A DNA stretch of 5,522 nucleotides, taken from positions 1 to 5,522 of the forward strand of contig JAJFMK010000094.1 in assembly GCA_021772215.1 (NCBI GenBank), read 5' to 3'. Under the pieces are notes generated by a model. That model was given only the letters and a program-made list of their open reading frames with translations, was not told where the DNA came from and ran no database searches. The DNA comes from Chlamydiota bacterium (GTDB taxonomy: Bacteria; Chlamydiota; Chlamydiia; Chlamydiales; JAJFMK01). Shown piece by piece: positions 1 to 5,522 of the stretch (position 1 is the stretch's first letter; each line of letters starts with the position of its first letter). The translations under genes were made by a program, and so were the position numbers.

Positions 1-226
1 TAATATCAAGGGGTTTCTTAACACCCTCCCTACTAGCCAAGACAACGGTCTTATTGTCCCTATCAGTAGATCCTCCCTCACCGACAGCGGCCGCAGCCCC
101 TCCGATTATCATGATGAACGGTACCAGCCCTAAGCTAAGCCCTACAACGCCAAAGAGCGCCACGCATAAGGCCCTAAGACTTAATGAAAAGATTGATGTT
201 CCACTCTTTTTTGGCTGCTCGCTCAT
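1..226 (-). CDS. N-terminal part of a membrane-anchored protein, possibly SppA/SohB-like S49 peptidase (partial)
   Basis: Reading leftward from the ATG at 226-224 gives 75 open codons that run off the left edge of the window. The protein starts MSEQPKKSGTSIF, a short polar and basic tail. A long hydrophobic stretch follows at about residues 18-47, ending in a Gly/Ala-rich run (IIGGAAAAVG), and then a soluble segment with DNKTVVLAS. This is the shape of a type II signal anchor: one membrane helix near the N-terminus with the rest outside the cytoplasm. S49 signal peptide peptidases (SppA, SohB), which degrade cleaved signal peptides in the membrane, begin this way, and the general look reminds me of them. 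The catalytic Ser/Lys region would lie outside the window, so the family name is tentative. The start is supported by AAGGGAG six bases upstream and by a promoter further upstream. That a gene is present is much surer than what it is. Confidence 0.72.
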   Translation of the reverse strand, partial: MSEQPKKSGTSIFSLSLRALCVALFGVVGLSLGLVPFIMIIGGAAAAVGEGGSTDRDNKTVVLASREGVKKPLDI

Positions 227-230
227 CAGA

Positions 231-240
231 TACTCCCTTA
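231..240 (-). promoter_or_regulatory. Shine-Dalgarno site of the leftward gene
   Basis: On the minus strand the sequence TTAAGGGAG lies just before TATCTG and the ATG at 226. The AGGGAG core with a six-base spacer is a good ribosome binding site. It favours this start over the non-ATG codons further upstream in the same frame. Confidence 0.7.
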
Positions 241-254
241 ATGGTTTGTCACTT

Positions 255-283
255 ATGATAACCCCCTCACTCTTTTTTGTTAA
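255..283 (-). promoter_or_regulatory. sigma70-type promoter of the leftward gene
   Basis: On the minus strand TTAACA (plus coordinates 278-283) is followed after exactly 17 bases by TATCAT (255-260). Each hexamer differs from consensus at one position and the spacing is ideal. Transcription would start near 248, giving a leader of about 22 bases before the ATG at 226, which fits the Shine-Dalgarno site. This is the most convincing promoter in the window. In a chlamydial host the matching factor would be sigma66. Confidence 0.65.
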
Positions 284-315
284 GGTTCGTCTCTTACTAG
301 AAAATTAACTCTAAA

Positions 316-348
316 TTAACACGTTCAAAACAAAGAAAATTCTATAAT
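316..348 (+). promoter_or_regulatory. Putative promoter of the RhoGEF gene
   Basis: A perfect TATAAT lies at 343-348, 38 bases before the ATG at 387, and would place the transcript start near 355. The -35 side is weak. TTAACA at 316-321 is the best hexamer, but its 21-base spacing is too long for a standard sigma70 promoter. TTCAAA at 324-329 is too close. The spacer is very A-rich. A promoter with such a poor -35 may depend on an activator or be tuned by a factor binding nearby. The -10 call is better supported than the -35. Confidence 0.45.
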
Positions 349-355
349 TAAGGGT

Positions 356-374
356 GTAAACAGAGGGTAAACAG
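356..374 (+). repeat. Tandem pair of GTAAACAG, possible operator
   Basis: GTAAACAG occurs at 356-363 and again at 367-374, an 11-base period, close to one helical turn. Both copies are preceded by GG (GGGTGTAAACAG and GGGTAAACAG). The pair starts at the predicted transcription start and ends just before the ribosome binding site, so a protein bound here could block initiation or early elongation. The repeat is seen directly. A regulatory role is inferred from position only, and no known operator is recognised. Confidence 0.4.
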
Positions 375-375
375 T

Positions 376-382
376 GAGGTGG
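376..382 (+). promoter_or_regulatory. Shine-Dalgarno site of the RhoGEF gene
   Basis: GAGGTGG lies four bases before the ATG at 387. The spacing is short but workable. An in-frame TGA at 375-377 overlaps the site and no other start codon lies between it and the ATG, which fixes 387 as the earliest start. Confidence 0.65.
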
Positions 383-386
383 TGTT

Positions 387-3300
387 ATGGCAGAAACTGA
401 TCCAACAGGGGGAGGCGCTGGAGGCGTAAACTGGTCTTTGGCAGTTAATCTCCCAACAACAGAAGGAAAAGAGCGGGCAGTCGAAGGTGGTGCAGCTCTT
501 GCGGATCTCGGTCCAGATCACACATTGGTTGCCGCTGACCATGATGTACAGGATCAAACACAGGTTCCCAATCTGCAGAACGAGCGGCAGTTTGATATCT
601 ACAAGGGTTGCATGGAGCAGTTTTCGGGTCATAGCTATCAAACGCAAGAAACAGCAGCTCGCAAAGAGATTGCAGAGGGTAAAGAGACACCCAACGAGAT
701 GTTTCAGGATGCCACAAGTGCCTTGGTTAAGAGAAATATTTCAGAGAGAACAGAGGCCAAAGGGTTTGGGGTTAAAGGTTATGGGGCCAGTCTAATCAAC
801 TGCTTAAAAACAGCCGGTTATAACATTTCAAAGGGATTTGTCAGTTTAGGATTTAAGAGACCCTTTGCTAGCGAGGCTGTAAACTATGTCGCAGCAAAAC
901 GTAAGGAAATTGACAGCATAAAAACAAATCTCACCAATTTACAAAAGAATGTCATGGACCCAAACGTCACTAAGCTCAGCGTCAACATGATTGATCGCAA
1001 TGGTGAAGCGATGATGAAGTTGGTTGATCTTGAGGGTGAACTTGAAGAAAAGATTAACGATCTTCAGGAGGGATCGGGAGATCGTCGCATCTGTGAGAAG
1101 GCCCTACATGAGGTTAGAGAAGCGCGTGTGGCTTGCCAGTTGGCCATAGATCTCGCTTGTGAGCTTGATAAAGTTCCAAAGGAAATGGGAGAACTTGAAC
1201 AGGGTGTTCTGAAGGGAAAGGATGAAGTTAAAGATAATTTGAATCTTGGTCATGCAAAACGGGCAGCGTTTGAAGCTACGGGATATAAGGCCAAAACGGA
1301 CAATGAATATGAATATCAAAAGGAAAAACTTGTTCAGGCTTATGGTCTCAGAGCAACGAATCGAATCAATAAAGTAGCAAAAAAAAACGTCAGATTAAAG
1401 AAACAAGAGAAAAAAGACCTAGATAATATGGCTAACCGTTTGACAAACCCTGCCGAAGCAAAAAGCAGACCCTATCAAAAGGATGGGCTTAGAAAAGATA
1501 TAGGTCTAAATTCTTTGGCTAAGAAATTGCTTGCCGATACTAAATTTTCAAAAAGCGGTGTACGAGCTCTACCGGGTGAATTTGCGAGTGAAGAGCTTAA
1601 TGCGGGTGCAGAAAAAGGCGGAGCTGGCTGCGCAGCCCGTATTTACCAAGGAATCATGGCCAACCCTCTGGCTAGAGCTGATTTAGCTGATATTTGCAAA
1701 TATAAAGGTAAACAAAATTCCACGGAGGAAACTCGCAAACTTAATACCTTGGGGGAAATTCTCAGACACTATGAAGAGGTTACAAGAGAAAATCCGGGGG
1801 TAGCTATAGCGGATCTCGATCTTGTTCACGAGATGTTAGCAGGTCAGATTGAATCTCCTGATTGTGATCTTAAGCAGGCCTGTTACTTTGCAGATCGGAT
1901 GCTTGAAATTGGAGGGTCTATCTCTGAACTCCATGGAACAGAAGAAACAGATAGGTATAAGAACCTTGAAGTTCCTGGTGTTGACACCTCAAAACTTACT
2001 TACACAGCAGCGGTTAATTTGCAGCTCACAGGAGCACTCAAAAAACTGAGGAAGCTGGATCTATCCCAAGCAGATGCCAAGACTAAGCTGATGGTTGCCG
2101 TCACAGCTCAGCGGATACGAGCTCAGCTTGGGGCTAATATCGATCAATCTTTGATCGAGGGTGGCCCTAATGTCGAAGATAGCGTCCTAGATTCTTTTGT
2201 AGAATATGCGAAAAAAAATGATATCGCCGAATTGGAGAAAGAACCGCTTCTTGAAAAAGGTTTGAAATCAGCCCTTGAAAGCGATGTTAGAGCCAAAGTC
2301 GATAACTTCTCTAAAAGCGTCGATGGAAATATCCAAGAGATTCACCAGAAGTGGTCAAATCTCAACCAAGATATTATTTTAGCTGCACATGCAAATCCGG
2401 CTGTTGCAGCGCAAAAAGAGCAGCTTAGAACAAAAAGAGACGCAGCCGTTGTTGCTGAGTTCGAGAGAATTGGTAGTGCTTCGGACAATAAAATAGAAGA
2501 TGCCGACTCACTTCTATCCCATATACAAAGTGATGAGCACAAATCTCAATACGCATCGCTACAAAGTTCACCGGAGTACAGAGAAGCTGTTCGAAGTAGC
2601 TACAGCAACGTTATGCATGACGTAAATGATCTCGTCAATAATCTGGCGGGCGAACCTGCCAGCCAGGTCCAGCAGCTGCAGAGGGCTATCGATCTCGTCG
2701 GCAAATTTGAGAACACAGATGCATTAGGCAATCTAGCAGAAAATGCAACTGAGTGGAAAGCTCAGTTGGAACAAAAGCAGATAGACATTATTGACACCGC
2801 ATTGAGAGAAGATCCATCGAAATTGGGCGAGTTATTAGCAGTGCCAGGGGTGAATGGTCGAGTCAATGGATGCATTTCTTCTCACTTGGATAAACTGACG
2901 AACAGTCTGCCCAGTGCCTCCATCATGAGTTTGTCCAAAGCAGAGGGATTGTTGAGGGCTCTTGGGGAGCTTTCCTTGAGCCAGGGAAATAGAGGAAAGA
3001 TAGCCGAGCTTTCGCAGAAAGTTCAAAATCACTTACAAGATCACCCTGAGTCCTATAATAAAAAGAGCTTTTGGAACAAACTTAGTGAGGTTTTTGGAAA
3101 TGATAAGGGGGCCGAAAATGTATTAGGGATTGTTGTTAACGGGGAGGTTCCTGGTACTTCAGGATTGACTTCAGGCTTAGATCGGGTGAATAAACGATTT
3201 GCCACAATGGCCCAATTTCTTCAAACGGCAGATTATTCAAAACAGGCGGATCTTAACAAGGCGAGAGAAATCATACGCTTTCTCAATGCTGCTTTTGATG

Positions 3301-4709
3301 CGAACCCAGAACTAGCAGAAAAGATCCTGGGCACGAAAGCTGGGAATGATCTAATGAATAGTCTTAATGAGGGGGTTAAAAAATATGCAAAGGAGGCGAA
3401 ACTTCCTGAAGATCAAATGAAAGCCGAAATTTATAAGGATAAGACTCTTTCCAAAACAGAGAAAAAAGCACGAATGTCTGCATTTGTAAACGGAAGTGTC
3501 GCTAAAAAGGTTTTTTCTCAGGGTAAAGACATAAAGGTTTTAAAAGAGCTCTCTGAAGGAACATTGACCAACAGTGGTAAAAAAACTAAAGAGCAAAGAG
3601 CGTCTCAGCGATTGGTGCAACTTGCAGAATACATTATCGACCATAAAGAGGACATCTCTGTTGAAGATGCAAGGGAAATTGCAAGGTTTTTAATTGAGAT
3701 GTTAGATCTTAATCCGGATTTGACGAATTATAGTTTTGAAAACAGCGAGAAGAAAAGTTATCTCGTTGGAGATAGAATTTATTTAGCAAATGAGGTGTTT
3801 GCAGAAACTAACATTCATAGTTCGGTTCAAAAGGAAATTGATGCTATCACTGGAACAGTTGAAGAGCAGCTTGAGAAGTTAGATGCGATGGAAAGAGGTC
3901 CTTCTTCGGGGCGCAGGGAGATTCTTGAAAGGAAAGTTGAGCTTCGATTAGGTGGTTCTGATGCTAGTTTACAAGACCGCGTTGAGAAAGGGAATAGTCG
4001 AGCTGCGGATATAGCTGGTGAGAACCCCATCATTCGTCCAGGAGGTATGGGCTTGGAGCTTCGTGGAGAATTTAATGAAAAGATTGATGGGCTCTTTCCT
4101 CCGGAAGTAGGTCAGTCACAACATCCAAAAACACAGTTGAATAAAGTTATTAAGGAGACGTTGGAAACAGAAGTGGCATATATTATCGATCTAGGTAAAG
4201 TAATAAATAATTTGAAGGGTCTGTCTGTCAAAACAGTAGATTCCAAAGAAAAAGAGCAACTCGAAAAAATGGTGGATGATTTGAACGCTGAAAGAGAACT
4301 GCACATCATGTTTTTTGAGGAAATTCGACCAGATAGAGAGGGGGTTGATAGCCAGGAACAGTTTTATTCAAATCTCGAAGCCGGTGTTCAACTGATGGGA
4401 AGGGGCTCACGCATCTCATTGCAGTGTGTAAAGCAACAAAAACTATTTCCTACTACAAGTGTGGGTGGGAAGGTTGAATCGATGTGGAAAAAGAGCTTTC
4501 CTGAGGAGGCTATAACTTTTCAAAGTTACCTCATTAAGCCTGTTCAGCGGGCGGGTAAATATCCTCTTCTGTTTAGAGAGCTTTCAAAAAATATACCCGA
4601 AGATCAACCCGGACGAGATGGTGTAATTAGATCATTTGAGAAGAGTACGGATACAGTAATAAACATCAATGAGGCTGTTAGAGAGATGGAAAAGAAGATG
4701 GCTAAATGA
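387..4709 (+). CDS. Large protein with C-terminal RhoGEF (Dbl-homology) domain, putative host-GTPase effector
   Basis: This intact 1440-residue protein has a Dbl-homology domain at its very C-terminus (about 1247-1438). That domain type catalyses GDP-GTP exchange on Rho-family GTPases, which bacteria do not use as their own signalling switches, so a host target is likely. Conserved region 1 reads LETEVAYIIDL (1259-1269) and conserved region 3 reads YLIKPVQRAGKYPLL (1381-1395); the helix carrying INE follows at 1427-1429. No PH domain follows. The first ~1250 residues match no family I recognise. They are rich in Glu, Lys, Leu and Ala, look largely helical, and contain a degenerate repeated motif. 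The N-terminus is Gly/Thr-rich (TDPTGGGAGG) with no Sec signal peptide, and no membrane segment is evident anywhere. Export by a type III or other contact-dependent system is plausible but unproven. The DH call is firm; effector function is inferred. Confidence 0.9.
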   Translation: MAETDPTGGGAGGVNWSLAVNLPTTEGKERAVEGGAALADLGPDHTLVAADHDVQDQTQVPNLQNERQFDIYKGCMEQFSGHSYQTQETAARKEIAEGKETPNEMFQDATSALVKRNISERTEAKGFGVKGYGASLINCLKTAGYNISKGFVSLGFKRPFASEAVNYVAAKRKEIDSIKTNLTNLQKNVMDPNVTKLSVNMIDRNGEAMMKLVDLEGELEEKINDLQEGSGDRRICEKALHEVREARVACQLAIDLACELDKVPKEMGELEQGVLKGKDEVKDNLNLGHAKRAAFEATGYKAKTDNEYEYQKEKLVQAYGLRATNRINKVAKKNVRLKKQEKKDLDNMANRLTNPAEAKSRPYQKDGLRKDIGLNSLAKKLLADTKFSKSGVRALPGEFASEELNAGAEKGGAGCAARIYQGIMANPLARADLADICKYKGKQNSTEETRKLNTLGEILRHYEEVTRENPGVAIADLDLVHEMLAGQIESPDCDLKQACYFADRMLEIGGSISELHGTEETDRYKNLEVPGVDTSKLTYTAAVNLQLTGALKKLRKLDLSQADAKTKLMVAVTAQRIRAQLGANIDQSLIEGGPNVEDSVLDSFVEYAKKNDIAELEKEPLLEKGLKSALESDVRAKVDNFSKSVDGNIQEIHQKWSNLNQDIILAAHANPAVAAQKEQLRTKRDAAVVAEFERIGSASDNKIEDADSLLSHIQSDEHKSQYASLQSSPEYREAVRSSYSNVMHDVNDLVNNLAGEPASQVQQLQRAIDLVGKFENTDALGNLAENATEWKAQLEQKQIDIIDTALREDPSKLGELLAVPGVNGRVNGCISSHLDKLTNSLPSASIMSLSKAEGLLRALGELSLSQGNRGKIAELSQKVQNHLQDHPESYNKKSFWNKLSEVFGNDKGAENVLGIVVNGEVPGTSGLTSGLDRVNKRFATMAQFLQTADYSKQADLNKAREIIRFLNAAFDANPELAEKILGTKAGNDLMNSLNEGVKKYAKEAKLPEDQMKAEIYKDKTLSKTEKKARMSAFVNGSVAKKVFSQGKDIKVLKELSEGTLTNSGKKTKEQRASQRLVQLAEYIIDHKEDISVEDAREIARFLIEMLDLNPDLTNYSFENSEKKSYLVGDRIYLANEVFAETNIHSSVQKEIDAITGTVEEQLEKLDAMERGPSSGRREILERKVELRLGGSDASLQDRVEKGNSRAADIAGENPIIRPGGMGLELRGEFNEKIDGLFPPEVGQSQHPKTQLNKVIKETLETEVAYIIDLGKVINNLKGLSVKTVDSKEKEQLEKMVDDLNAERELHIMFFEEIRPDREGVDSQEQFYSNLEAGVQLMGRGSRISLQCVKQQKLFPTTSVGGKVESMWKKSFPEEAITFQSYLIKPVQRAGKYPLLFRELSKNIPEDQPGRDGVIRSFEKSTDTVININEAVREMEKKMAK
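1737..3737 (+). repeat. Degenerate helical motif repeated within the large protein
   Basis: Two protein segments align without gaps: residues 955-976 (core AREIIRFL, then DANPEL) and 1091-1112 (core AREIARFL, then DLNPDL), with 11 of 22 positions identical. A third segment at 452-473 (LNTLGEILR, then ENPGVA) matches the first at L, N, E, I, R, N, P and A in the same register. A fourth, weaker copy starts at 849 (LSKAEGLLRAL). The shared pattern is a helix with E-I-x-R, about eight residues, then Asn-Pro starting the next helix. The feature spans the first to last copy; the copies are scattered, not tandem. This suggests an ancient duplicated helical module, an inference from eye alignment only. 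Confidence 0.4.
4125..4700 (+). other. Dbl-homology (RhoGEF) domain, residues ~1247-1438
   Basis: The domain is about 190 residues, the usual size for DH. Conserved region 1 (from about 1251) has the KVIxExxETExxYxxDL pattern found in eukaryotic GEFs such as Tiam1, including the glutamates that contact switch 1 of the GTPase. LHIMFFEEIR (1305-1314) resembles the usual LHxxLLxELE helix. Region 2 is poorly conserved: the typical F-x-x-Y-x-x-Y-C segment is not evident around 1340-1372. Region 3 is excellent (SYLIKPVQR, then KYPLLFREL), with the conserved Lys at 1384. The last helix keeps the conserved Asn (N1428 in INE) that in Tiam1-like structures contacts switch 2. The protein ends 12 residues after that Asn, so a PH domain is absent. 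With both key contact regions present, exchange activity is likely retained. Confidence 0.88.
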
Positions 4710-4753
4710 TAGCTATCCAAACAAAATATCCCCATCCTGTATAATCCCTTTCC
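4710..4753 (+). promoter_or_regulatory. 44-bp gap with a TATAAT box just before the reductase start
   Basis: A perfect TATAAT sits at 4740-4745, eight bases before the ATG at 4754. A transcript from it would start near 4752, giving an almost leaderless mRNA. The matching -35 region (around 4717-4722, CCAAAC) is poor. No Shine-Dalgarno sequence lies before the ATG and no hairpin-plus-T-run terminator is visible, so read-through from the RhoGEF gene is also possible. Confidence 0.35.
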
Positions 4754-5522
4754 ATGTACAGTAAAGAAAATCCTTTTATCTCTCAGGTTCTTGAGAGAGT
4801 CTCCCTATCTTCTGAGGGGGCGGACAAGAAGACGTACCATGTTGTTTGTGACCTAGAGGGGTCGATGATTGACTATGAGGTGGGCGATAGCTTTGGCTTC
4901 TTTCCGGAGAATGCGGAGGAGGAGGTGGAGAAGATCCTGGAGTCGGTCGGGGCTAGGGGCTTAGAAGAGGTGGAGGATCGAAGGGGAAACAGGTGGCAGT
5001 TTGGTGAGTTTTTGTTGAAGGGAGCCAATTTGGCTGAGGTGAGTAAGAGGCTCTACCTGGCTGTTGTTGGGGAGGAGGCTCCAGAGGGGTATCTTAAGAG
5101 TCGTCATCTTTGGGACTTTTTGGAGGAGAGGGGGCCTGGCTCTTTGAAGGCAGGCGATCTGTCGAAGTTTCTTTTGCCGCTTCTGCCGAGGTTCTACTCG
5201 GTGGCGTCGTCGCGGGCTTTTGTGGGAGAGCGGGTTCATTTTACGGTGGCAGATGTGGAGTATGAGAGTAATGAGAAAAGGCGCCATGGGGTAGGCTCTT
5301 TGCAACTCTGCCATCGGCTGGGGATTGGGGAGAAGCGCTTGCCGCTCTTTTTACAGTCGTCGCACGGCTTTAAGTTAACAGAGGATGATAACGCGCCGAT
5401 CATTATGGTGGGCCCCGGGACCGGGGTGGCTCCGTTTCGGGCCTTTATGCAGGAGAGGATTGTGCGGGGAGCTAAAGGGAAAAGTTGGCTCTTTTTTGGG
5501 GAGCGGTACCGGGAGCAGAACT
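4754..5522 (+). CDS. CysJ-like FAD/NADPH oxidoreductase without flavodoxin domain (partial, 3' end missing)
   Basis: The frame stays open from ATG 4754 to the window edge, giving 256 residues. It belongs to the ferredoxin-NADP reductase superfamily in its sulfite reductase/cytochrome P450 reductase form, which passes electrons from NADPH via FAD to a flavin or metal partner. Visible marks are YEVGDSFGFFPEN (41-53) in the FAD domain; PRFYSVASS (145-153), the R-x-Y-S FAD-binding motif; GVGSLQLCHRL (179-189), the site of the FAD pyrophosphate loop; GPGTGVAPFRAFMQER (220-235), the NADPH pyrophosphate site; and WLFFGERYREQN, matching the WLFFGxR segment of CysJ. Full CysJ (about 600 residues) begins with an FMN flavodoxin domain, but here the protein starts straight at the FAD module, so roughly 350 residues total is expected. 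An in-frame TAA at 4742-4744 rules out a longer N-terminus. The electron acceptor is unknown. Chlamydiae carry a similarly short protein annotated cysJ, by my recollection. Confidence 0.88.
   Translation, partial: MYSKENPFISQVLERVSLSSEGADKKTYHVVCDLEGSMIDYEVGDSFGFFPENAEEEVEKILESVGARGLEEVEDRRGNRWQFGEFLLKGANLAEVSKRLYLAVVGEEAPEGYLKSRHLWDFLEERGPGSLKAGDLSKFLLPLLPRFYSVASSRAFVGERVHFTVADVEYESNEKRRHGVGSLQLCHRLGIGEKRLPLFLQSSHGFKLTEDDNAPIIMVGPGTGVAPFRAFMQERIVRGAKGKSWLFFGERYREQN

Noticed and set aside
54..308. Rightward 84-codon open frame over the left edge
   Set aside because: It lies opposite the leftward membrane-protein gene, which has a promoter, ribosome binding site and a sensible signal anchor. 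The rightward translation is Pro/Ser-rich without any recognisable feature.
2140..2158. Perfect 8-bp inverted repeat TCGATCAA / TTGATCGA with a 3-base loop
   Set aside because: It lies inside the large coding region in frame with ordinary codons, has no T-run, and one such hairpin in 4.3 kb is not surprising.
2643..2662. Possible hairpin CTGGCGGG / CCTGCCAG
   Set aside because: The stem has a mismatch and lies in coding sequence; no attenuation or frameshift signal goes with it.
4708..4717. Palindrome GATAGCTATC overlapping the stop codon of the RhoGEF gene
   Set aside because: It is only 10 bp with no loop and no following T-run, so it is not a terminator; it is too short to call a binding site without other copies.
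4961..5314. Leftward 117-codon open frame inside the reductase gene
   Set aside because: The plus-strand reductase is supported by several family motifs over the same bases. The antisense frame is basic and low in complexity and looks like a by-product of the GAG-rich codon use.

Overview
The window looks bacterial: closely spaced genes, a Shine-Dalgarno site before two of the three genes, and sigma70-type promoters. I lean towards an environmental member of the Chlamydiota (Parachlamydia/Waddlia/Simkania-like). Two things suggest this: a eukaryotic-type RhoGEF domain, expected mainly in intracellular bacteria that handle host GTPases, and a short CysJ-type reductase lacking the flavodoxin domain, a form I recall from chlamydiae. 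The placement is an inference and could be wrong.

Layout. Positions 1-226 (minus strand) hold the first 75 codons of a membrane-anchored protein, tentatively an SppA/SohB-like S49 peptidase, with a clear promoter at 255-283. Positions 227-386 are a divergent intergenic region holding that promoter, a TATAAT box for the rightward gene, and a duplicated 8-mer GTAAACAG. Positions 387-4709 (plus strand) are one 1440-residue gene. After a 44-bp gap, 4754-5522 (plus strand) holds the start of an FAD/NADPH reductase that runs off the window.

The centre of interest is the 1440-residue protein. Its last ~190 residues are a recognisable Dbl-homology (DH, RhoGEF) domain with strong conserved regions 1 and 3 and no PH domain after it. 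The preceding ~1250 residues are mostly helical-looking and match no family I know, but contain a degenerate repeated motif. The simplest reading is a large effector that activates a host Rho-family GTPase. Delivery, target and activity are inferred, not shown.

The flanking genes look like housekeeping functions. Nothing ties them to the RhoGEF gene, and the reductase differs sharply from it in base composition and Glu codon choice, so the big gene may be an accessory insertion between core genes. No tRNA, rRNA, CRISPR array, insertion sequence or convincing intrinsic terminator was seen.
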